DNA of 64,000 nt from Cephalotrichum gorgonifer (Eukaryota > Ascomycota > Sordariomycetes > Microascales > Microascaceae), in NCBI GenBank assembly GCA_900312665.1, contig ONZQ02000010.1, positions 930,001-994,000 of the forward strand. Direction: 5' to 3'. A program made the translations under genes and the position numbers. Under the pieces are notes generated by a model. The model was not told the origin of the DNA. It saw nothing but the letters and a program-made list of their open reading frames with translations, and did not search any database. Below, in pieces: positions 19,503 to 30,016 of the stretch (positions are counted from its first letter, which is position 1; every line of letters starts with the position of its first letter).

Positions 19503-20068
19503 GGGCCGAGTGGCATCAGAGGGCCAACGACTGGCGTTTGTTGTTTGAGGCAGGTGAGAGATCCGGCGCCAAAGTGTTTGAAAGATGGCCGAAATAAGGT
19601 TCCCAAAGCCAGAGGTTCACAGAGTCATCCTAGTCCTACGATCTACATATATCCCAATAAATAAAGATTTCAGCATATGAACACATGGCCACAGTGGGTG
19701 GTTCACACGCTCTCCAACTCCACCACAACTCAACGACAGTTCCAAGTTCCAATTGTCGTCCCTTCCCGAAGTTCCACACGTTCCTTCCCCATGGTCCTGT
19801 TAGACATTAGTGCGGGGTCCCCCTGACCCCCGATGTGGAGAAATGTGGAGAACCTGCATCCACTCATTCGTAATATAACGTAAGCATCACGAGCAATCCA
19901 ACTCCAGTTCCACCCCACGGAAATTGATCACTGGCACGGACACGACAGAAGCATCACCCAGCTTGCTCATCCTCTCTTTAAGGCTTCAGTCCCCGGTGTA
20001 TATCGCACACCGCGCCACATGAATTGACAGAGGCCCGAGGAGCTTGTACGCCCCCAATAGATGCCACC
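19503..20068. promoter_or_regulatory. Divergent intergenic region upstream of ALG8
   Basis: This gap of 566 bases lies between the orphan gene (minus) and ALG8 (plus). The region around 19700-19900 has several TTCCAAGTTCC-like short repeats. No binding site is assigned. Confidence 0.35.
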
Positions 20069-21845
20069 ATGGCTGAGCAGTACCCCTCAATCGCCCAGTG
20101 CGCCTTCATCGCCGCCGGCCTCAAGGTCCTCCTATTCCCGGCGTAGTAAGTGTCTCCCCCTCCTCTACCTCCACCTCCACGCTTCTCCGTCCACTCCCCT
20201 CGGCTAACGACTCTTCACTCCCTCCCTCCTCCGACAGCAAATCCACAGACTTCGAGGTTCACAGGAACTGGCTCGCCATAACCCACAGCCTCCCCCTGCG
20301 CGAGTGGTATCTCGAGAACACGTCGGAATGGACACTCGACTACCCCCCATTCTTCGCCTACTTCGAGTGGGTCCTGGCACACGTCGCCCGCCTCGTCGAC
20401 AGGTCCATGCTGCGTGTGTACAACCTCGAGTATGATAGCTGGCAGACCGTCTACTTCCAGCGCTCCACCGTCATCGTTACTGAGCTCCTGCTCGCCTACG
20501 CCCTCCAGCTGTACGCGTCCCCTGTCGTCTCTCTGCCGTTCCTTCCCCGCCCCTCCTGCCTCTCCCACCCCGATCAACTCCTGTCGCATACACTCTCCGG
20601 CTGACACTCCCCGTTTCCCAGATTCGTCGACTCCGCAAAAACCAACAGGCGCGCCGCCCACGCCGCCGCGATCTCGATCCTCCTCTCCCCGGGCCTCCTC
20701 ATTATCGATCACATCCACTTCCAGTACAACGGCTTCCTCTACGGCATCCTCGTCCTCTCCCTTGTACTCGCCCGCTCGGACAACACCCTCCTCGCCAGCG
20801 GCCTCGTCTTCGCCGGCCTCCTGTGCTTCAAGCACATCTACCTCTACCTCGCACCGGCCTACTTCGTCTTCCTCCTGCGCGGGTACTGCCTCTCGCCGAA
20901 CAACGTTCTGCGCCCGCGCTTCCTGAACTGCGTGAAGCTGGGCGGCGGGATAGCCGCCATCGCCGCCGCGGCGTTCGGACCGTTTGTGGCCTTGGGGCAG
21001 GTGCCGCAGCTGCTGAGCAGACTGTTCCCCTTCTCGAGGGGGCTCTGCCACGCGTACTGGGCGCCTAACGTCTGGGCATTGTACTCGTTTGCGGACCGCG
21101 TCCTTATATATGGTGAGTTCCACGCCTACTCCCCAGCCTCTAGCTCCCCGCCATATCAGCGTACCGCTAACACACCACAGTCGCCCCCCGACTCGGACTC
21201 TCTCTCAAGACCGAGGCCCTCGCGAGCGCCACCCGAGGCCTAGTCGGCGACACCGCTTTCGCCGTTCTCCCCGACATCACGCCGCGCGTCTGCTTCCTGT
21301 TGACGCTCGGGTTCCAGCTCCTCCCCCTCGCGAAGCTCTTCCGCGTGCCGACCTGGCACAACTTCATCGGGTCAGTCACGCTCTGCGGGTATGCCTCCTT
21401 CCTCTTCGGATGGCACGTCCATGAGAAGGCGATCCTCATCGTCATCATCCCCTTCACGCTCATCGCGCTTCGCGACCGCCGGCACTTCTCGGCATTCAAG
21501 CCCCTCGCCGTCGCGGGCCACGTCTCGCTCTTCCCGCTGCTCTACACTTCCGCCGAATTCCCTGTGAAGACGGCCTACACGATCTTCTGGCTCGTGCTGA
21601 CGCTGATGGTGTTCGACCGTCTCGCGCCGGCGGCGTCGAGCGGGAAGAGGCGGTTCTTCCTCGACCGGTTCAGCACGCTGTACATCGGCGTCAGCATCCC
21701 CCTCGTGGCGTACTGCTCCGTGGTCCACTCGATCGTTTTCGGAGACAGGTATGAATTCCTGCCGCTCATGTTTACGAGCGCCTACTGTGCGATCGGGGTT
21801 GTGGGGAGCTGGCTGGGGTTCATGGTTGTGTATTTCGGGTCGTGA
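20069..21845 (+). CDS. ALG8: Dolichyl-P-Glc alpha-1,3-glucosyltransferase Alg8
   Basis: Four exons: 20069..20145, 20238..20510, 20622..21112 and 21181..21845, predicted 501 aa. The ATG is in a good fungal context (CCACCATGG). Joins read LLFPA-Y-KSTDFEV, YALQ-L-FVDSAK and VLIY-V-APRLG. It is a multi-pass ER membrane protein of the GT57 (ALG6/ALG8) family. Visible hallmarks: KSTDFEVHRNWLAITHSLPL, the lumenal TSEWTLDYPPFFAYFEW acceptor/donor loop, DHIHFQYNGFLYGI, FPFSRGLCHAYWAPNVWAL, and WHVHEKAILI near the C-terminus. Alg8 adds the second glucose to the lipid-linked oligosaccharide for N-glycosylation. All expected blocks are present, so the gene looks intact. Confidence 0.95.
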
Positions 21846-22569
21846 GGGAGTAGCGCAAGCATAGTAGAGTCTGATGGGAGTATGAGATAAAGAAGTAAAG
21901 AATGGAGGGGAACGGGGGGGTTAGATCGGATACCCAAGATACCTTTTCTAGTGCAATGATGTACAGCTATGTTCTACGCTATCAATTACGTAGGTCTTCC
22001 CTAGGTCTGTTGTTGGAGTCATGGTGGATAGATGGATAGATATGGAGGGGGGAATCTCCTCAATCTGCGTTCATAACTTTATTCATAACTGGCTTCATAG
22101 TTGTCTTCATCGTTGTCTCACTCACCAGCACCCTTACGCCTTCCATGAAGCTCTTGGAGCACTAATACAAGGACATGTACTGTGGGGCAGCTTCTGTGTC
22201 AACCGTGAAGTCTTAGAATCTCGCTGGAGGCAGACCAAGCTTATGTAATTGCCCCACCATGCCCAGGCCGTTCTGATCGCCCCAGACAAAAGCATCCATG
22301 CGGACCTCTGAAGAACATCGAACCCATCAACCAAGTACAACTCGTCATCCACAGCAGTTGAAACAGGGGACGAAGTCGCCATTTTACCTTCAAAGAGGGC
22401 CCGCCTTGAAATCACACCAACCCGCGATAGGAACACCACCCCCGATACCACACATATTAGTCGCCGCCTCCCTTGATACCTAAACACCCCCACCACCCAA
22501 CATTACAGCTCCCTTGTCCCAACCGACCGACCGGCACTCGACATCCTCCTCCCTTTCTCACCCACAACC
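21846..22569. promoter_or_regulatory. Intergenic region before PRP18
   Basis: This gap of 724 bases contains the ALG8 3' end, repeated GGATAGATGGATAGATATGG near 22026 and a CT/CA-rich stretch directly before 22570. No gene is visible. Confidence 0.4.
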
Positions 22570-23742
22570 ATGGACTTCGACTCCCTACTCTCAGCGGAGC
22601 TCTCCAAGCCGCGACCCAGCAAAAAGTTCGCCCGGCGTGGCGACATCGAAGCAGAGCGGCGCGCAGCCTACGAAGCGGAGCAGGCCGCCCTAGAGGAGAA
22701 GCGCGCGGCCAAGGTGGCGGCGAAGCGCAAGGCCGAGCAGGAAGCGGAGGAGGAGGCGCGGGCGCGGGAGGAGAAGCGGGCGCGGCTGGGCGAGGAGTCG
22801 CGGCGGCGGCGCGAAGAGGAGGAGAAGGAGGCGGAGCGGAAGCGCAGGAAGCGGCTCGGGCTGCCGGAGCTGAAGGAGGCGGAGGAGACGGAGGAGGCGC
22901 TGGGGGAGGGCGAGGAGGACGTGCCGGAGGAGGAGCTGAGGGGGAAGCTGCGGCTGCTGGGGGAGCCGGCGGCGCTGTTCGGGGAGGGCCACGCGGAGAG
23001 GGTGAGGAGGCTGAGGAGGCTGGGGGTGGTGGTGACGGACGGGCCGGTGCCAACGACGCTGGAGCCGGTGGGGGAGAAGGAGATGAAGGTCGATGGGACG
23101 GTGCCGGAGGATAAGGCGGGGAGGAGGTTCCTGTTCAGGCAGCTGGCGTCGTACTTTACGCTCGTGCTGACGGAGTATGAGATTGCGATGGAGAGGGAGA
23201 AGAGGGATACGAATACGAGCCGGACGGCGTATAACGCCATGGTGCAGACGCGGGAGAGTCTGAAGCCGGTATGTCTTTTTTTCTTTTGTCTTTGCTATTT
23301 CGCTACCTTGTTCTCCTACGCCAATATGTACCCCCTACCCCCTACCCCCTACTCCTTACCCCTGCGACCGCCGACACACGCACACCCGCCAGACCAAAGC
23401 TAACACCCTAGAAAGCTCTTCCGCAAATTCGAAAAGGACGACCTCGACCCCACAATCCTGACGCCCATAGTCGAGATCGTCAAGGCAGCGCAGGAGAGGC
23501 GCTACGTTGACGCGAACAACGGCTACCTCCGGCTCAGCATCGGCAAGGCGGCGTGGCCCATCGGCGTGACCATGGTGGGTATCCACGAGCGTAGCGCCCG
23601 CGAGAAGCTGCACACGGGCACGGCCAAGGGCCACGTGCTGGGCGACGAGGTGACGAGGAAGTTCCTGCAGGGGATCAAGCGGTGCCTCACGTTTGCGCAG
23701 GCGAGGTGGCCGCCGACGGACATTATGCAGCTGATGGGGTAG
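22570..23742 (+). CDS. PRP18: Pre-mRNA splicing factor Prp18
   Basis: Two exons: 22570..23268 and 23416..23742, predicted 341 aa. Residues 30-120 are a long Ala/Arg/Glu/Lys-rich single helix or coiled coil. The splicing-factor motif shared with Prp4 follows (ALFGEGHAERVRRLRR, about residues 135-152). The C-terminal Prp18 domain is clear, including the conserved loop DANNGYLRLSIGKAAWPIGV and GIHERSAREKLH. Prp18 acts in the second step of splicing with Slu7 and helps hold the correct 3' splice site. Its own intron is odd: the in-frame 3' site is AAAG ending at 23415, while a standard TAG ends four bases upstream at 23411 and would shift the frame. Confidence 0.93.
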
Positions 23743-23936
23743 GGAACGGCTTGTTTTCATTGGGATTAAGGGCTTGTGGAGTTTCTGGGAAACATGGGAG
23801 AGGTGTTATATTTGGTATCAACATTGTATATAAGATGAGTAGGGAGCAAAATGGGAGGAAGGGAATGAAGGAATATTGCAACACACAAACAGGTTTACAG
23901 GAGAGCAATCCAACTACCTTGACCAGGCCCAGAAAC

Positions 23937-24874
23937 CTAGTCGATCGACGTGCTGTAGTTCCCCCCATCGAGCTCCTTCACCTTCTCGATAGACTGCCTG
24001 TACCCCTTTTCGACCTCCAGCCTCTCCAGGTACCTCCACAACTTGGGGAACGCCGTCTCGATGCTGCCGCCCTCCCACTTCCCTGCGTCCGCGAACCTAG
24101 ACTTGGCGATCAGGAGCGGGAAGCTCATCAGGATGTCTGCGGCCGTGAGGCTGCTGCCGCACAAGTACCCTCCCTTCCCCTCCCCCTCCTTCTCCCCCTC
24201 CTTCTCACCTCCAGGGGGGGGGTTCTCCAGCATGTCCTCCAGGAAGGCGAGGTGCCTCTTGGCGTTGGGGAAGATGTATCCCTCCGCGATCTTGGCGGCC
24301 AGGAAGGACGAGATGGGGCGGATGAAGAAGGGGACGCGGTCGGTGGAGAGGAGGCCGAGGATGAGCTTGACAATGATGAGGGGGAAGAAGGAGCCCTCGG
24401 AGTAGTGGAGGAGGTACTCGTGCCGCAGCCAGGCGTCCGTCTCGCCGGCGGGCTGGCCCTCGAGGCCGGCGCGCCACTTGCGAGGCACGAGGGTGGAGGA
24501 CGCGGGGTGGGAGGGGCGGCCGGCGAAGTGGGTGCAGAGGTAGGAGGCTATGAAGCCCGACTCGGCGAGGACTTTGGGCTCTGAGGGGGAGGGGGAGGGG
24601 GATGGGGACGGGGGCGCGGCGATGGTTATGACGGGGGATTTGCCAAGGGGGTGGATCTTGCGGAGGGAGGCGGGGGCCTCGAGCGGCTCGCGGTGGTAGA
24701 GCTCGACGTCGTACGGGAGATCGAGCTCCTCGAGGAGCCAGAGGATGCGCTGGGCACGGGACTTGTCGAGCCTTGGGGTTTGGTGTCAGCGCGTTGGTGG
24801 TTAAGGAAGTGGTTAAGAAAAGGACCAGGAGCTTACCAGTGCACGACAATGTGCGGGGTCTGTGTCGTCGCCAT
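23937..24874 (-). CDS. GTT1: Glutathione S-transferase, Gtt1-like
   Basis: Two exons: 24874..24837 and 24771..23937, predicted 290 aa. Splicing joins IVVH-W-LDKSRAQRILWLLEEL; the 3' site is CCCAAG. The N-terminal thioredoxin fold shows VVHWLDKSRAQRILWLLEELDLPYDVELY, then LRKIHPLGKSPVI (cis-Pro motif region) and VLAESGFIASYL with the Glu-Ser that binds the gamma-glutamyl part of glutathione. The all-alpha C-terminal domain follows (HYSEGSFFPLIIVKLILG, FIRPISSFLAAKIAEGY). This layout matches yeast Gtt1 (ER-associated GST). An insert of PSPSPSPS-type repeats (about residue 75) and one of GEKEGEKEGEGKG (about 205) are local low-complexity additions. Confidence 0.88.
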
Positions 24875-26565
24875 CTTGGATACGACAAAAGCGCCTGGGC
24901 GCCCGGGGAAGCTTCGTGGGGCGAATATGAACAAAGGTTACTCTGCGTATAAGTGAGGAATGAGTAAGGCAGTGTTTTATGATTTAGAGGTTCGTTCCAA
25001 TGTGATCAATTTTTGCTTCTCAAGATAGGGTAAAACTTGAAAAACTGAAGATCCATATGAAAAATAATATTGGCTGGAAGAAAGAGGGAATGCGCCCGGG
25101 CTTATATACACATGATATTCCAAGATCCGCGGTCGGTCGGTCTTGAGGCCGAGTTGGGTGCATACTGTGCTGTAGGACCCATCTTTTACAGCAAGCTCCG
25201 AAGAGGGACGAAAACTTGCGCTAACACCCACTTTGAACTGCGTAATGGGCACGGGTAGTTAGCCTTCCGGAACCCAGGATCCACAATGTCGCTCCCATGA
25301 CTCAAGAAGTACATGGAATGTAGCAGGCGCGGGCCCACCCGGAATGTTCCGTTCTTGTCTGATGCTTGGATAATATGGACTTGTTCATAGAGTTACCCCC
25401 AAGTAAAACAAAACACCTTACACCCGTCGCTTAACACCCACCGTAACACCCACCCAAGGCCCGGCTTGCCCTTGCTGGAAATATTACAAAAAAAAGGTTC
25501 AAGTCCCAGAATCGGAGATATTTAATAATCATCAAAAAGGCCAACCCAAGAAACAAATAATACGGCATAATATTTCCTTCTTTTTTCTCCTTGGTCTATT
25601 GCACTTGGCGAGCTTCGCACTCGCATTCGGGAACGCGGCAACGGTAGCCAATCAATCCCCAAGCAGCGGAACAACAACAGCGGAACAGACGGCGGAACTC
25701 GTTCCCCGCCCTTGTTCTCGTCAACCTCGACAACTCTCTTGCATCACAGGTATTAGATTCTACTCGCGTTCTAGCATTATTGATGTAAGCTCTTCGGAAG
25801 TTCTAGTATGAACAAGTAATAATATTCGGTCAAGACCGGAAGACTAACCGGAGAAAAGGGGGAGGGTCCAGGGCATAACCTGCTTTGTAAAGTCTCGTGC
25901 CAATCCTTCGTCTGACTCGGAGCCGATGCTGCCGAAGCCTGACGTGGGAGAGGTCCCCTCTCTATCCCCAAGCGTGACCATGAATTCTTGTAAATAACAC
26001 TGCATCCCCCCATACTCGTGTACACAGAAGAGGGTAAATGTATTCATTGCCTGGGCGGGCCACTGTAAGAACAACAGGCAAACATCCGTCTATCTCCCCA
26101 TTCATCTTCACAAGCCATCCAGGACAACAGCCAACAACCAACACTCAACGCATGAAAACTATAAAAACATCGCTATTAATTCTGCAGTTAAAAAAAAAGT
26201 CAAGAGAACCCAGTCCCTTAACCACCCTATCCGCCCAACTAAGTCTATAACCGTTCCCATGTCCCATCCCCTTATGCAATCAGCCCCTGCCACGACGTAC
26301 ATGTATATGCTCTACGCTTCCTCCCCTTCAGATCCCGCCAGCCAAAATCCTCAACATCTCCCCTCCCGCCTCCTTCCCCCTTGTATTCCTTTTCCTTTTC
26401 TATGTTTCTCCCCCTTCTTCACGCCCATGTCGTGTATGTTGTCCTGTCCTTGCCCCCGTAAAACTCCTATCAACGCAAAACCATGCCGACGATGTAAAAG
26501 AACCTTAGTACCGGTGAATCCGCCAAACATGCTGCCCCCCTTTCTTCTGCTCCCCTGACTCAGCC
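24875..26565. other. Gene-free region between GST and ITC1
   Basis: This stretch of 1691 bases holds the GST promoter on the left and the downstream region of ITC1 on the right. The part from about 26200 to 26550 is pyrimidine-rich on the plus strand. Short ORFs occur but none has coding character, conserved motifs or splice continuity. Confidence 0.5.
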
Positions 26566-29500
26566 TTACCGCCGCCTCACCTTCGCCGGCGGCCCATCAT
26601 CCCCCTGCGCAGCCCGCTTCTTCGCCTTCCCCCTCGACCGAGGAGGCGGCGGCGCGTCCACATGCAGGTGCCCCAGCTCCTCCATCGCCATACCGTTCTC
26701 CCACGCCAGGCACCGGTAATCTTCCTGTTCGCCCTCCACGCTCGCCCTCGTCACCCTCTTCTCCTCCTTCTCCCCCGCACCGTCCTTGTCTGTCTCCTCC
26801 ACCGCGAGGTACGCCTTCCGGTTCTCCATCCCCTGCACGATCTTGTCCTTGTATGCCACGAGCTCCTTCCTCAGCTTCAGCTCGTTGAACCCCCGCGGGT
26901 CGAGCCACTCGATCAGCCCCTCCAGCTCCGCCGGCTCAGACAGGAACCCCCACTGCCGCGCCCCGAACACGCTCGTGCCCCCCTCCTCGCGCTCCTTCCT
27001 CTCCGGCACCGTCATGTTGAACCTGGCCTTGTACTCGTTCTGGAACTCCGTAGGCAGGTCCACGTACCCTTCGCGCTCCATGTCGTCCGGCCCCTGCACC
27101 CACACGCACCCGTTCGCGTACCCCGCGTGCGCCGTCGAGCTGTCGGGCAGCCCCCCGTACGGCATCCCGTTGCGCTCGAACCAGTAGTACCTGTTCCAGA
27201 ACCGGTCCTTGCCGAGGACCCGCGTGCGCGGGCAGTCCGCCTCGCGTATGTCGTTGTCCAGCACCGCGATCTCCTCCTCGCAGTTCTTCACCGCCTCCTC
27301 CTGCTGCCGAATGTCCTTGAGTATCTTCAGGAACTGCTTCGACTGCTTCGGCGCCTTGGCCGCCGCCTCCGCCTCCTTCTTGCGCTCCGCCTCCTCCTGC
27401 CGCTTCTTCTGCCTCTCCGCCGCTCGGTCGCGCGCCCGCCGGAGTCCACCTCGTCGCGCGTTCACGTCGTCCTCCGTATCTTCCGTCGCCTGCGTGTCGA
27501 CGGGCGAGGCCGGCGCCTCCGTGAGCTTCGACTCGTCGGCGTCCTTGGCTGCCTCGGGGGGCGGTGACGGCGGCATGTTATCTGGAAGTAGGATCTTGCG
27601 TTGGTCGTTGAGGCTCTTTAGCTCCTCGAGTCTGTCGGAGTGGGTTAGCTAGGAGTCCTGAGAGCGAGGAGGAATCGTTTCGGTAGACATCTAAAAAAAA
27701 CAGACAGGCAAAGAATCCTGCGCCGCGTATGACAACCAAGGGACACTACTTACGCTTGTTTCCGCTGCCTCTGCCAGTCAATCTTCTGCTTCCTCAGCGC
27801 CGTCATCTGTTCGCTGCAATCTTCCATATACCCCCGGATCGCCTTCGTCCCCATCGTCAGCATGCAGAGCAGCTGCAGTATCTGCACCCGGTAGTTCACG
27901 TCGAGGTTCGCATATTGGTCCGCGACCGTCTCCTGCGTGGGTTCGATGTTGCCTGGCACGAGCTTGCTCAGCAGCAGCTCGCACGTCTCCGTCCTGCGCT
28001 CGTCCTTCGACAGCTGATGGAGCAGGCCGACCAGCACCCTTTCCCAACCGCCCTCCTTGAAGTCGCGTTTCCGCAGGTGCTCGATCCAGTCGTATCCCGC
28101 AAGCAGCTCCTCCGCCCGGTGCAGGGGCTCTGCCGCCTCCTGGTTCTGGCGTTCCTCCTCCGCTATCTCGGCCGCTATCCTCTCCGCCTCGATCTTGGCG
28201 AGGCTGCTTCGCGTCGCGCGCTTGTTCTTTGGCTCGGGTTCCGGAGTGGGCGTCGCTTCGGCACTTTCGTCGTCATCTTCTTCCTCGTCATCATCCTCCT
28301 CCTCCAGTTCCGGAAGCTCGATCTGGACCTTTCCGTCTTGCTGGTCTGAGTGCACGAGGACCTTGAGTATGCTGCAGTGGATCTCCTCCAGGAGCTGCGT
28401 GGTCACGTCCTCCGACGTGACGCACAGGGCCTCCACGTAGTCGTCAAACGTGAACGAGTCGAGGACGAAGATCTCGCAGTACACGTTGAGTGTGTCCCAC
28501 GTTTCTAGCAAGGGGCCAACAGAGTCCATCTTGATCTTGTCGGAGTAGGGAATCTTGAAGTCCGATTTTGACGGCGGATTCGCACATAGGAACCGCAGCT
28601 TGGGCCTGACGATACCCGCGCGGGGGCCGACTTGGAGATCCTCGATGGGATACTTCGGCGGCGGAGGGGGTGGGGTCGAAGGGCGGACGGCGTGGGGCCC
28701 ATTGTTCCGGAGGGGTACGGCGAAGTCGAAGGCATCCCCGGGCGTGACGTGTATGAACTTGGACTCCTTTTTCGTCCCTCCGTTATGCCGACCGTTAGGC
28801 CCCGCCTCCATTCCGAGCATGCCCCCTTGTTGAGACTGGGCCTTGTGACTCTTCGCTGGCTTAAGCTCTGGCAGCCGGACGGGCTCCTGCGCGTTTGCGG
28901 ATCCGTTGGCGTCTCCCGGCTGGAGCGCCTTCTTCTGCGCCGCCAGCTGCTTCCGCTCCTGGAGCTTCGTGTCGTGGCGCAGGTGGACGGGAATCCGGGT
29001 ATCGATGTGGTAGATATCGGCGTACTCGTGCTTTACCAGCCAAGGCGCGCCGTTCCATGCCTCGCGGGTGACCGTCTTCTTGATAAACGTCCTCAGAACG
29101 GACTTTGTGAAAACCTTCCTGTCCCTGCTGATATGGTGGTCGTCCACCACCGCCTCCTCGTCGGGTCTCTCCTCGAGGCTGACAAAGTATCGCGAAAAGG
29201 GCTCGCTGACCGAACCATCCGGGTGCACCTTGCTCCCAAACCTCGTCTTGTCCCTCACGACGCCGTGCAACCGCTCTCCCGTGTGGGTCTCGACGGTGAC
29301 CGACTCGCCAGGGTAGTAGTCGTGGCGGAACTCGTCGAAGATTCTGTCGACGAGGTTGTCGATGCGGGAGACGGTTTGGAACTGGACCTTTCGCAATACA
29401 GGACCTTTAAGTGCCTCGGGAAACGCTTGTTCGACCTCCCTAGCTCCGGCAAGCTTCGAGAAGTTAGCGCCAATGTGAGGGCGTAAAATGTGCGGCAAGA

Positions 29501-30016
29501 CACTTACCTCGCTCTTAAGTGCCTCGAGGAAAGTGAGTCGGGACTGGCCGGTAATTTGGCATATGAATCGTCGCTGGGGTAAACAAGTCAGTCGATTATT
29601 CCAATGCATAGAGGTGAGCGGGAGGCTCGGCGAACCTGTTTGTAAAAATCCATTCTAAACCGCGTTAGTTATTTAGTCCCTATGCGAGGCGAATCAAGAA
29701 CGAGGCCGTCCTACCTGGCTAAGTATTCCTCATACGTGGAGAATATCTCTCCGGTCTGTTTGATATACCACACCTAAGTGGACACGCCCTCGTTAGCATC
29801 TACCGATAGAGCAGCAGGGGGGGGAGGAAACACTGGCTGGGGCTCACCTGGGTATTCTTGTCCTTGATATCCTTCGGTGGTGGGATGACCACCGGCTTCC
29901 GTTTGAACAGCACCTGGGAGGACGAGGTTAGACCACGGGATGGGAGAGGAGGAGGGCGCGGGTGTAGACGCGAGGGGTGTAAGCAGCTGCGCGGCTGATA
30001 ATAATCGTCGTACCAT
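26566..30016 (-). CDS. ITC1: ISWI remodeler subunit Itc1/Acf1 (WAC and DDT-type)
   Basis: Seven exons: 30016..30014, 29913..29848, 29773..29715, 29654..29636, 29573..29508, 29453..27754 and 27631..26566, predicted 992 aa. The start ATG stands alone directly before the first intron, giving M-VLFKRKPVVIPPP. Exon 4 is only 19 bases (R-MDFYKQ). Joins continue as NTQ-VWYIKQTGEIF, YLA-R-MDFYKQ-RRFICQITG, LKSE-LAGAREVEQ and RKQ-A-LEELKS. Residues 1-100 are the WAC domain that binds nucleosomal DNA. A DDT-like helical region lies around 370-440 (FTFDDYVEALCV, LLEEIHCSILKVL), followed by an acidic run EEEDDDEEEDDDE and WHIM-type blocks (YANLDVNYRVQILQLLCMLT; KDRFWNRYYWFERNGMPYGG). In yeast Itc1 pairs with Isw2 to slide nucleosomes and repress genes. 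Confidence 0.9.

Noticed and set aside
20215..21123. 302-aa open frame antisense to ALG8
   Set aside because: The sense strand encodes conserved ALG8 blocks over the same bases; the antisense product is low-complexity.
22668..23240. Ser-rich 190-aa frame antisense to PRP18
   Set aside because: It is the complement of the Glu/Arg-rich helix of PRP18.
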